NCBI GenBank assembly: GCA_002327305.1
Contig: DCUZ01000019.1
Span: 11,731 to 46,976 of the forward strand
Source: Holophagales bacterium UBA2201
Lineage (GTDB): Bacteria > Acidobacteriota > Thermoanaerobaculia > UBA2201
Reading direction: 5' to 3'
DNA length: 35,246 nt
Numbering within the stretch: the stretch's first letter is position 1; every line of letters begins with the position of its first letter. The translations under genes and the position numbers were made by a program. Positions 1-6,379 of the stretch are shown one piece after another. Under the pieces are notes generated by a model, which worked only from the letters and a program-made list of their open reading frames with translations, made no database searches and had not been told where the DNA came from.

Positions 1-828
1 GTGCTTGACGACGACGCAGGCCGGCCGCTTGAAGCCGGAGACGATGCGCTGGGCGCTGTCGATGTCGAGGAGGTTGTTGAAGGAGAGCTCCTTCCCCTGG
101 TGCTGGTGGAGCAGGTGGAGCCCCCCCCGTCCCGGCTCCTGCCGGTAGAGGGCGGCCCGCTGGTGGGGATTCTCGCCGTAGCGGAGGGGCATGACGCGCT
201 CGAGGGTCCACTGGAGGACCTCCGGGAACTCCTCCCCCTCCATCTGGGAGCGCAGATAGCGGGCGATGGTGGCGTCGTAAGCGCTGGAATGGGTGAAGGC
301 CTTGACGGCGAGGCGCCGGCTCAGCTCCTCGGGGACCCCCCCCTCCTCCTCCACCGCCTTGAGGATCGCCCCGTAGTCCTCCGTCTCCACGATGATCACG
401 GTGGAGTGGTAGTTCTTGCCGGCCGCCCGCAGGAGGGCCACGCCGCCGATGTCGATGTTCTCGATGGCCTCGGCCAGGGTGCAGGGGCTGGAGATGACGT
501 CCTTGAACGGATAGAGGTTCACCACGACCAGGTCGATCTTGGTGATGCCGTGCCGCCGCAGTTCCTCCATGTGGGCGGGATTGCGCGCGTCCGCCAGGAT
601 GCCGCCGTGGATGGCCGGGTGGAGGGTCTTGACCCGCCCGCCCAGGATCTCGGGAAAGCCGGTCAGGTCGGAGACCTTTTTCACCGGGATGCCGAGGCGC
701 TCGATGAAGGCGGCGGTCCCCCCCGTGGAGACGATGGTCACCCCCCGGTCGTGGAGGAACCGGGCAAAGTCGGGGAGCCCGTTCTTGGAATGGGTGGAGA
801 TGAGGGCGGTCTTGATCTCAATAGCCAT
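1..828 (-). CDS. purH: Bifunctional IMP cyclohydrolase / AICAR transformylase PurH, 3' truncated by window edge
   Basis: PurH catalyses the last two steps of de novo purine synthesis in the cytoplasm: formylation of AICAR and ring closure to IMP. The 276 visible residues start at ATG 828 (MAIEIKTALISTHSKNG). They cover the methylglyoxal-synthase-like cyclohydrolase domain (about 1-150) and the beginning of the transformylase half. Recognisable family motifs are STGGT, GRVKTLHPAIHGGILA, VNLYPF, LLRAAGKN and RYGENPHQ. The window ends just after the Lys-His pair (VVVKH) that precedes the family's NPCG motif, so roughly half of a usual 510-530 aa protein is missing only because the sequence stops. 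The start codon lies inside the 3' end of the upstream exported-protein gene (11-base overlap), so translation is probably coupled. Identification is very secure. Confidence 0.97.
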   Translation of the reverse strand, partial: MAIEIKTALISTHSKNGLPDFARFLHDRGVTIVSTGGTAAFIERLGIPVKKVSDLTGFPEILGGRVKTLHPAIHGGILADARNPAHMEELRRHGITKIDLVVVNLYPFKDVISSPCTLAEAIENIDIGGVALLRAAGKNYHSTVIIVETEDYGAILKAVEEEGGVPEELSRRLAVKAFTHSSAYDATIARYLRSQMEGEEFPEVLQWTLERVMPLRYGENPHQRAALYRQEPGRGGLHLLHQHQGKELSFNNLLDIDSAQRIVSGFKRPACVVVKH

Positions 829-1516
829 AACCGAAGAGCCATACCCTTTCTGTGTTGAGCGCCGGCTTGAGGGGGCCCCACCGCCCACCGCCGCGCGTCC
901 AGACATAATACCAGACATTCAGGATGGCCGAGAAGGTGCGGTTGGCGGTCACCTGGGCCACCCCGAAGGCGGTGCTCTGGTCGTCGAAGGCCGTGTGGTC
1001 GGCCCACTTGCCCGTCCTGGCGTAGTCCCCCCGCAGGAGGACCGCCAGTTGGGGCACCTCCCGCCGGCTGCGCTGGAGGAAGCCGAGGGTGTCGCCCTGC
1101 AGAAGACGGTTGTCGAACCCGTAGAACACCACCGGGAACCGGACCAGCCGCCGTTCCATGTAGCGGGGGAAATCCTTTTGGATATGGGAGGCGAGGGGGT
1201 CCGCGATCCCCCCGTGGGCGGGGTCCATCATCAGGAGCGTCCCCCGGGCCACGGCCGCCAACCCCTCCACCACCCGGGCCATGGGCTCCTGCCGCCGGAC
1301 CTGCTGGACGAGGCCGGCGATCTCCCGGTCCAGCCCCTCCGGGGTGGACGCGGAAGGACGGAGGAGCCCCCGCTTGAACTCCACCTCGAAACTTCCGATG
1401 AGGAGTTTCAGGTCCTGCGGGGCGAACTGCACCGCCTTGTCGACCACGCGGGTCTCGTACCCGGGGAGGAGGGGGGCCGCCAGGAGGCAAACCACGGCTA
1501 AAATGCGGACACGCAC
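818..1516 (-). CDS. Exported protein of unknown function upstream of purH
   Basis: 232 residues from a GTG start. Residues 1-19 (MRVRILAVVCLLAAPLLPG) are a Sec-type signal peptide without a lipobox cysteine, so export to the periplasm or outside is expected. The mature part has the stretches MMDPAHGGIADPLASHIQKD, FYGFDNRLLQGD and NRTFSAILNVWYYVW. The scattered Asp/His residues could bind metal, but I cannot assign a family. The GTG is preferred because a TAAAAT box ends exactly six bases before it, giving a leaderless transcript. An ATG at 1532 belongs to another frame. The gene follows lutC by 49 bp and its stop overlaps the purH start, so purH may be expressed from this promoter. The link to purine synthesis is positional only. 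Confidence 0.75.
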   Translation of the reverse strand: MRVRILAVVCLLAAPLLPGYETRVVDKAVQFAPQDLKLLIGSFEVEFKRGLLRPSASTPEGLDREIAGLVQQVRRQEPMARVVEGLAAVARGTLLMMDPAHGGIADPLASHIQKDFPRYMERRLVRFPVVFYGFDNRLLQGDTLGFLQRSRREVPQLAVLLRGDYARTGKWADHTAFDDQSTAFGVAQVTANRTFSAILNVWYYVWTRGGGRWGPLKPALNTERVWLFGYGY

Positions 1517-1522
1517 GGGACA

Positions 1523-1531
1523 ATTTTACCA
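1523..1531 (-). promoter_or_regulatory. Extended -10 promoter of the exported-protein/purH unit (leaderless)
   Basis: Reading the minus strand, TGG-TAAAAT (1531-1523) is an extended -10 element. Six bases separate it from GTG 1516, so the predicted +1 is the G of the start codon. No clear -35 hexamer or Shine-Dalgarno is visible. Confidence 0.5.
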
Positions 1532-1565
1532 TACAAACATGATGGGACCGTCGGGGCCCGAACGG

Positions 1566-2018
1566 CTATTCCAAAACCAGGAGAAGCAGCTCCCTCGGCC
1601 CGTGGGCGGGGATGACGAGGACCTTTTCGATGTCAGCGGTGCGGGAGGGGCCGGTGACGGCAACCAGCCACTCGTCGGGGTGCGCCTTCAGATAATCGAC
1701 CAGATTTTCATGCCTTTCAACGACCGCGGCGGCCTCCACGACGATCACGCTCACCGGGGGAAGGAGGGTGGCGGCGTCGGGCCCCGCCACGAGGGCGGTG
1801 CCGGTCTCCTCCACCCACAGGCGCGCCCGGGCGACCCCCACCACGGCGTCGGCGGGCGGCGCGGGCGGTCCCGGGGCCATCCCCCCGGCCCCCTCGCCCA
1901 GGCAGACCGTCCGTCCCGCAACGAACGCGCGGAGGGCCTCCTCCAGGTCCTTCTCCGGAAGGAACCGGATCGTCGCGCCGGCCGCTTCACAGGCCCTTAC
2001 AAGCGTCTTTTTTTCCAT
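1566..2018 (-). CDS. lutC: Lactate utilization protein C (LUD domain), short form
   Basis: LutC is the LUD-domain (DUF162) subunit of the LutABC complex, which oxidises L-lactate to pyruvate. The start is ATG 2018 (MEKKTLVRACEAAG), inside the end of lutB by 22 bases; a longer reading in the same frame runs back into lutB coding sequence and is not credible. At 150 residues it is shorter than typical LutC proteins of roughly 200-240, lacking most of the usual N-terminal helical part. The core LUD signatures are present: VGVARARLWVEETGTALV, and the C-terminal IPAHGPRELLLLVLE, matching the family's HGP motif. It is the third gene of lutA-lutB-lutC. Function rests on the motif and the operon, and the short length is the only oddity. 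Confidence 0.88.
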   Translation of the reverse strand: MEKKTLVRACEAAGATIRFLPEKDLEEALRAFVAGRTVCLGEGAGGMAPGPPAPPADAVVGVARARLWVEETGTALVAGPDAATLLPPVSVIVVEAAAVVERHENLVDYLKAHPDEWLVAVTGPSRTADIEKVLVIPAHGPRELLLLVLE

Positions 2019-3517
2019 AGGGAGGCGAAATCCCCGCGGGCGAGTCCCAGAGAGCCCCGCTCGCGGGTCCAGGGCCGGGCGAGCCGGTCGGCCAGGAACC
2101 GGGGGAGGAGGGCGCCGAGGGCGGTGGCGAACCTCCAGAGTCCCGGAACGGAGAGGGCACGCCCGGTCCCGAACGCCAGCCGTTCCATGGGCGGCTTGGG
2201 CGAGGCGGCCCTCAGTTTGAGGATGATGGAATGGATGGGCACCTTCACGGGACAGGCGTCGGTGCACGCCCCGCACAATGAAGAAAGCTGCAAGTTCCCA
2301 GAAGCCAGTTTCGAGTTTCGAGTTTCGAGTTTCGAGTCGGCGCGGGGGCGCCGTCCTGAGCGGCCGTCTTTACCCTCGTCGGGCCCCAGCGAAGGATGCC
2401 TGCCGCCTGCCGCCTGCTTGTCGCCTTCCGCCTTCTGCCTGCTTCGGTCTCCCGCCTCCCGTCTCTCTTCTTCTCCCCGGCTTCCGGCTTCCGGCTTCCG
2501 GCTTCCGGAAAGGAACGGCCCGGTGATCACCCCGATGGGCCCCGGATAGACGCTCCGGTAGGTGTGCCCCCCCACCAGGCCGTAGACGGGGCAGATGTTG
2601 AGGCAGGCCCCGCACCGGATGCACAGAAGGATGTCGCGGAACTCCCCATCGTCCAGCAGGGCCCTGCGGTACCCCTCGTAAACCACCAGCCGGTGCCCCC
2701 GGCCGAGCGGGATGAAGGATGTGGTGCCGTTCTGAAACTGTCCCGTGGCGGAGACCGGGAGCATGCGGAGGAGGACCTTGAGGTCGTCGAGGGTGGGGAC
2801 GATCTTCTCCATCCCCGTCACGGCAACAAGGCGTTCCGTGAGGGAAGTGGTCAGGCGGATGTTCCCCTCGTTCTCCAGCAGGACCAGGGTCCCCGTCTCC
2901 GCCACGATGAAGTTGGCCCCCGTCACCCCGGCGCGGGCGGCCAGGAACTTCTCCCGCAGGAACCGCCTTGCCAGAGCAGTCAATTCCACCGGGTCGGAGG
3001 TGTAGGGGACACCGAGTTTCGCCTCAAAGAGGCGCCCGATCTGCTCCCGGGAGAGGTGGATGGCGGGGGCGGTGATGTGGGACGGGGGGCGGCGCTCCCA
3101 CTGGACGATCAATTCGCCGAGGTCGGTCTCGTGGACCTCGAAACCCTCCGCCTCCATCGCCTCCCGCAGGCCCAATTCCTCGGTGACCATGGACTTGGCC
3201 TTGACCACGGGACTCCCCTTGTACGGGGCCAGGGCCTCCAGGACCGATCCCACCGCGGCGGTGGGACCGGGGGCGCGCACGAATTCCCCGCCCCTCCGGC
3301 GGATGGCCGCTTCGGCCTGGGCCCAGAGGGCGGCGTTCTCGTCGAGCGAGCGGCGGCGGACGGCGTGCGCCCGTTCCCGCATCGCCTCCCAATCGGGGTA
3401 GTGTCCCTCGATGACGCTCCGCCGCGCCTTCAGCGAGTGCTCCGTGGCCTTGACCATGTTGCGGACCAGGACCGCGTCGGCCAGGGCGCCGTCAACGAGC
3501 CGGTTCAAGCCGTTCAT
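1997..3517 (-). CDS. lutB: Lactate utilization iron-sulfur protein B with an in-frame repeat insertion
   Basis: LutB is the iron-sulfur subunit of LutABC, passing electrons from lactate. About 506 residues from ATG 3517 (MNGLNRLVDGAL); a TTG at 3529 is an alternative. The N-terminal LUD domain (about 1-290) contains VAETGTLVLLENEGN. Two ferredoxin-type motifs follow: CIRCGACLNICP and CGACTDACPVK. In ordinary LutB proteins about 30 residues separate these motifs. Here the stretch from just after YPGPIGVITGPF to SSLCGAC carries roughly 75 extra residues encoded by 2283-2510, rich in Lys, Glu, Arg, Ser and Gly, with seven-residue periodicity (KPEAGSR, SKLETRN). The DNA is a 7-bp repeat tract. 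There is no frameshift or stop, so the protein can be made. The start overlaps lutA and the end overlaps lutC, typical of a coupled operon. Confidence 0.93.
   Translation of the reverse strand: MNGLNRLVDGALADAVLVRNMVKATEHSLKARRSVIEGHYPDWEAMRERAHAVRRRSLDENAALWAQAEAAIRRRGGEFVRAPGPTAAVGSVLEALAPYKGSPVVKAKSMVTEELGLREAMEAEGFEVHETDLGELIVQWERRPPSHITAPAIHLSREQIGRLFEAKLGVPYTSDPVELTALARRFLREKFLAARAGVTGANFIVAETGTLVLLENEGNIRLTTSLTERLVAVTGMEKIVPTLDDLKVLLRMLPVSATGQFQNGTTSFIPLGRGHRLVVYEGYRRALLDDGEFRDILLCIRCGACLNICPVYGLVGGHTYRSVYPGPIGVITGPFLSGSRKPEAGSRGEEERREAGDRSRQKAEGDKQAAGGRHPSLGPDEGKDGRSGRRPRADSKLETRNSKLASGNLQLSSLCGACTDACPVKVPIHSIILKLRAASPKPPMERLAFGTGRALSVPGLWRFATALGALLPRFLADRLARPWTRERGSLGLARGDFASLWKKRRL
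2283..2510. repeat. Degenerate 7-bp repeat tract inserted in frame in lutB
   Basis: On the plus strand GAGTTTC-type heptamers repeat at 2306-2337. From 2401 to 2508 the sequence can be cut into consecutive 7-mers in one register (TGCCGCC twice, then CGCCTTC twice, TCCCGCC, TCCCGTC, and CGGCTTC four times). A non-repetitive stretch at about 2341-2400 lies between. Because 7 is not a multiple of 3, the encoded peptide repeats every seven residues (21 bp). There are no terminal inverted repeats and no transposase. Related heptamers occur at 5357-5455 and 11391-11425. Confidence 0.85.
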
Positions 3518-4232
3518 ACAGGTAATCAATGAGATGCTGGGATTGCAGGGGGACGCCGTGCGCGAGGGCCCAGCCGCGGATCTGGAGGAGGCACGAGGCG
3601 TCGGGGACGACCCACCGGTCGGGGGCGTGGACGGCCTGCACCTGCTCCACCTTCCGCCGCGTCATGGCCGTCGAGAGGCCGGGCACCTTGACGGAAAAGG
3701 TGCCCCCGAAGCCGCAGCAGAGGGGCTCGACATCGGTCACCACCTCGGACCCCTCCACCCGGCCGAGGAGGTCCAGCGGCGGGCGCTTCACCCCCAGTTC
3801 GCGGGTGAGGTGGCAGGAGGGGTGGTAATAGACCTTCTCCGGCGGACCGGCGAAACGGAGGGCCGTCCCATGCCGCGCCATGAACTCGGAGAACTCCAGC
3901 AGTTTGGGAAGGAGACGGGCGTGGCGGGCCCGGTCCTCCTCGGAAAGGTCCAATTCCGGATAGTGGAGCTTGACCATCCCCAGGCAGGAACCGGAGGGGG
4001 AGACGATGCAGTCGCAGGGGAAGGCGTCGAAGAGGCGGAGAAACCGCCTCGCGTAGGCGGCTGCGTCGGAGTGGTAGCCGGTGTTGAACCACGGCTGGCC
4101 GCAGCAGGTCTGTCCTTCGGGGTAGGCGGCTTCGAACCCCGCCCGCTCGATGAGTTCGGCCATATGGAGGCCGGTGGCGGGCTCCACCTCGGCAGTGAGG
4201 CAGGGAATGAAGAGGGCGGCGCGCGGTCTCAT
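3492..4232 (-). CDS. lutA: Lactate utilization protein A (cysteine-rich CCG domains)
   Basis: 246 residues with the two CCG-type cysteine-rich domains of LutA/GlpC-like subunits, which bind iron-sulfur clusters and hand electrons to the quinone pool. The first is marked by YPEGQTCCGQPWFNTG, with SPSGSC nearby; the second by YYHPSCHLTRELG and EPLCCGFGGTFSVK. The length is normal for LutA. The start ATG 4232 follows a perfect TATAAT by seven bases with no Shine-Dalgarno, so the lut mRNA is probably leaderless. It heads lutA-lutB-lutC, with the stop overlapping lutB. No dedicated regulator (LldR or LutR type) is next to the operon. The divergent neighbour is mscL, 62 bp away. Confidence 0.95.
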   Translation of the reverse strand: MRPRAALFIPCLTAEVEPATGLHMAELIERAGFEAAYPEGQTCCGQPWFNTGYHSDAAAYARRFLRLFDAFPCDCIVSPSGSCLGMVKLHYPELDLSEEDRARHARLLPKLLEFSEFMARHGTALRFAGPPEKVYYHPSCHLTRELGVKRPPLDLLGRVEGSEVVTDVEPLCCGFGGTFSVKVPGLSTAMTRRKVEQVQAVHAPDRWVVPDASCLLQIRGWALAHGVPLQSQHLIDYLYERLEPAR

Positions 4233-4239
4233 TAGGCCT

Positions 4240-4245
4240 ATTATA
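4240..4245 (-). promoter_or_regulatory. TATAAT -10 box of the lutABC operon (leaderless)
   Basis: Minus-strand TATAAT at 4245-4240 is followed by seven bases and then ATG 4232. No ribosome binding site fits between. No convincing -35 is placed at 16-18 bp. Confidence 0.6.
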
Positions 4246-4294
4246 GCCGCAGTGGTATCATGAAAGCGTCAAATCATTATTTCGGAGGTGGTGA

Positions 4295-4747
4295 ATGTTC
4301 AAGGAATTCAAGGAATTCGCCGTCAAGGGCAACGTCATGGACATGGCGGTCGGCATCATCATCGGCGGCGCGTTCGGAACCATCGTCAGTTCGTTCGTCA
4401 AGGATGTCCTGATGCCGCCCCTGGGTTTGCTCCTCGGCGGCGTCGACTTTTCCAACATCTTCGCGGTCCTCAAGGCGGGGACGCCCGCCGGCCCGTATGC
4501 CACGCTGGCCGACGCCCAGGCCGCCGGGGCCGTGACGGTCAACGCGGGAATCTTCCTCAACGCCGTGATTGCCTTCCTCATCGTCGCCTTCGCCGTTTTC
4601 CTGATGGTGCGGACCCTCAACCGCCTCAAGAGGGCCGAGGCCCCTGCGGCCGCCGCCCCCACGACCAAGGACTGCCCCTTCTGCGCCACCGCCATCCCCC
4701 TGGCGGCGGTCCGGTGCCCGCACTGCACTTCAGAAATCAAATCGTAG
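4295..4747 (+). CDS. mscL: Large-conductance mechanosensitive channel MscL with C-terminal zinc-ribbon-like tail
   Basis: MscL is an inner-membrane pentameric channel that opens under hypo-osmotic shock. 150 residues. The N-terminal amphipathic helix and TM1 signature are clear (FKEFAVKGNVMDMAVGIIIG, then AFGTIVSSFVKDVLMPPLG). TM2 is AGIFLNAVIAFLIVAFAVFL, followed by the charged NRLKRAE segment. After an Ala-rich linker the C-terminus carries CPFC-x10-CPHC, a four-cysteine zinc-ribbon-like motif in place of the plain helical bundle; I recall such tails in some MscL proteins but cannot assign a role. A strong GGAGGTG precedes ATG 4295, in contrast to several leaderless neighbours. It is divergent from lutA and probably monocistronic. 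Confidence 0.97.
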   Translation: MFKEFKEFAVKGNVMDMAVGIIIGGAFGTIVSSFVKDVLMPPLGLLLGGVDFSNIFAVLKAGTPAGPYATLADAQAAGAVTVNAGIFLNAVIAFLIVAFAVFLMVRTLNRLKRAEAPAAAAPTTKDCPFCATAIPLAAVRCPHCTSEIKS

Positions 4748-4762
4748 GCCCCCCGGCGGGTG

Positions 4763-4768
4763 TACAAT
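4763..4768 (+). promoter_or_regulatory. TACAAT -10 box six bases before ATG 4775
   Basis: TACAAT ends at 4768 and six bases separate it from ATG 4775, placing the likely +1 on the A of the start codon. This decides the start of the downstream gene against an in-frame GTG at 4760, which would lie upstream of the box. Confidence 0.5.
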
Positions 4769-4774
4769 AGGGCC

Positions 4775-5353
4775 ATGATGACCCCCGCCGAAGCCGAAGC
4801 CAAAAGCAAGGGATACACCCTCCGGGGCCGCCTCGCCTTCATCGAACAGCGGTACGGCGCGGAGCGCATCCCGGAGGTCCTGGCCCGCCTCGACGAGGAG
4901 GAACGGAAGGTGCTGTCCCACCCCTTCTCCCCCTCCTCCTGGTATCCCCTGCGGTACCAGGTCAACCTTTCCGCGGCCATCGACCAGGTCTTGGGAAAGG
5001 GGGACCTCCAGCTGTGCTGGGAAATCGGCCGGTTCACCGCCGAGTTCGAGCTCTCCACCATCCACCAGATCTTCCTCAAACTGGGCAAGCCCCAGCATCT
5101 GCTGAAGATGGGGGCGCTGGTGTGGGGCCGCTATTACAGCGCGGGGCGCCTGGCGGTGGAATCCAAGGGGGACTGCGCCGCCGTGGGGGTGGTCCATGAC
5201 TTCGACCCCCTCCACCGCGCTTTCTGCATGGATTTTGCCGGCTGGATGGAGCGGACCCTGGAGCTGACCGGCGCCGTGAAGGTGGCCATCCGCCACACCG
5301 CCTGCCGCCTCGAGCACGCCCCCGCGTGCCGGTTCGAGGGGAGTTGGGAATAA
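4775..5353 (+). CDS. Conserved cytoplasmic protein, TIGR02265/DUF2378-like candidate
   Basis: 192 residues from ATG 4775 (MMTPAEAEAKSKGY), chosen because a -10 box sits six bases upstream. There is no signal peptide or membrane helix. Notable segments are LRGRLAFIEQRYG, SSWYPLRYQVNLSAAID, GDLQLCWEIGRFTAEFEL and a C-terminal ACRLEHAPACRFEGSW. The pattern of a WYP motif, a GR(F) motif and a terminal Cys-x7-Cys-x-Phe-x3-Trp resembles the TIGR02265/DUF2378 family known from myxobacteria, or more distantly V4R/heme-NO-binding-like folds. I assign the family only tentatively and no function is claimed. It is 27 bp after mscL on the same strand but has its own promoter. Confidence 0.72.
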   Translation: MMTPAEAEAKSKGYTLRGRLAFIEQRYGAERIPEVLARLDEEERKVLSHPFSPSSWYPLRYQVNLSAAIDQVLGKGDLQLCWEIGRFTAEFELSTIHQIFLKLGKPQHLLKMGALVWGRYYSAGRLAVESKGDCAAVGVVHDFDPLHRAFCMDFAGWMERTLELTGAVKVAIRHTACRLEHAPACRFEGSWE

Positions 5354-5356
5354 ATA

Positions 5357-5455
5357 CAGTTCCAAGTTCCTGGTTTCAAGTTTCAGGTTGAGTGAAGAAG
5401 TTCGGAGAAGGGAGTTCGGAGTTCGGAGTAATGCGGTTCAAAGTTCAACGTTGAG
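5357..5455. repeat. Intergenic degenerate 7-bp repeat tract
   Basis: AGTTCGG, AAGTTCC and AAGTTTC-type units recur about every seven bases between the DUF2378-like gene and the cassette block. This is the same family as the tract inside lutB and the one at 11391-11425. The rest of the 5354-5637 gap holds no gene I can support; it is AT-richer and may contain a weak promoter (TATAGT at 5618-5623). Confidence 0.65.
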
Positions 5456-5637
5456 CATGTAGCAGATTTTCCTTTGATATGCGAAATGCCGAATATCCGG
5501 ATAATGGAGGGCAAATGCGAAATCAGGGGGGTACAAGCAGACAAATTTCAGGCCAATTTATGCTTTTCCATCGCCCCGCGATCGCCGAGCATGGGATCAT
5601 TGGGTATGTCGCATAATTATAGTTGGCTGAGCACGCC

Positions 5638-6129
5638 ATGAAGATTCTGTGCATCCTCGTCGGGGTTGTGCTCGTCGTATTGGTCGCATGGCGATTCTTC
5701 GAAAGACCGAGACCGGCGCACCCGCCTCTTACCATTGGCGACGATGATCCCGACATGAAAAACGCCATGGCAAAAGCTCAAGACACCGTCTCCGAGTTCC
5801 GACGGCTCTACCCGCAGCACCCCGATGGCGCGCTCGTTAAGGTGCCGTTCATCACGTCTTCTGGTAGAACCGAGTATCTGGCAGCGGAGGTCTTGGAGAT
5901 CGTGGAAGAGGACGTTCGGGTCCGGCTCTCCACCCCACCGGTTACCCATCAGGGCAAGGTGGAGCGTTTGCAGACGTTCCCTATCAAGAAGATCGTCGAT
6001 TGGGTGATAGTTATGCCCGGCGAAAAACGGGAGGGCGGCTTCACGATGAGAGTGATGTTCAAGAAAGCGCGGGAGCAATGGGGCGAGCTTCCGCCGGACA
6101 TTTCGGTGGAGGAGAAGAAGTATGAATAG
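5638..6129 (+). CDS. DUF2314-family membrane-anchored protein
   Basis: 163 residues from ATG 5638 (MKILCILVGVVLVVLVAWRF); an in-frame TTG at 5623 is less likely. A single N-terminal hydrophobic helix (about 2-19) anchors it or acts as a signal sequence. The rest matches the DUF2314/YegJ pattern: a DDDPDMKNAMAKAQ lead-in helix, then YLAAEVLEIVEEDVRVRL, a turn (TPPVTHQGKVERLQ) and PIKKIVDWVIV followed by GGFTMRVMF. The biochemical function of the family is unknown to me. It is followed by a decayed attC-like site and appears to be the first gene of the cassette cluster. Confidence 0.72.
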   Translation: MKILCILVGVVLVVLVAWRFFERPRPAHPPLTIGDDDPDMKNAMAKAQDTVSEFRRLYPQHPDGALVKVPFITSSGRTEYLAAEVLEIVEEDVRVRLSTPPVTHQGKVERLQTFPIKKIVDWVIVMPGEKREGGFTMRVMFKKAREQWGELPPDISVEEKKYE

Positions 6130-6132
6130 GGC

Positions 6133-6222
6133 GGCCAACAACTGGGTGCAGACGACACCGGATGACGCCTTCTGTTTATTCCTGCGCCATTGCCCCGGCG
6201 CGCCTGACCCAGACCGTATGCG
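6133..6222 (+). other. attC-like site 1, right box decayed
   Basis: Left box GGCCAAC (6133-6139). The inner arms ACTGGGTGCAGACG and CGCCTGACCCAGA pair imperfectly across a variable middle. The right box reads GTATGC (6216-6221) instead of GTTRRRY, as if one T were lost. It begins 4 bp after the stop codon of the DUF2314 gene. Confidence 0.5.
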
Positions 6223-6379
6223 ATTGTTTTCCCGTTTTCGTTATCTTGCTAATCTACGATTATAGAGCTGACAAAATGGGTTTGACTTGCCTTAAAGGGT
6301 GTGGTAGGTTGAAATCATGATGATCTCGCTCAAATCCCTGTATTACGCCGAAGTATAGTTAGATGTCCCGGAAGGAGCG
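6223..6379 (+). other. Gene-less spacer with an isolated attC right-box-like GTTAGATG
   Basis: No coding sequence is supported here. GTTAGATG at 6358-6365 matches a cassette boundary and sits just before the next gene's AAGGAG site. I could not find its inverted-repeat partner. A weak promoter-like pair TTGACT (6282-6287) and TAGGTT (6305-6310) has 17-bp spacing. The segment may be a remnant of a lost cassette. Confidence 0.35.

Noticed and set aside
2283..2510. Insertion sequence or CRISPR array within lutB
   Set aside because: There is no transposase, terminal inverted repeat or target duplication, and the units are 7 bp without spacers.
1997..3529. lutB as a pseudogene
   Set aside because: The repeat insertion is in frame, both iron-sulfur motifs and the LUD domain are intact, and the lutA and lutC overlaps are preserved.
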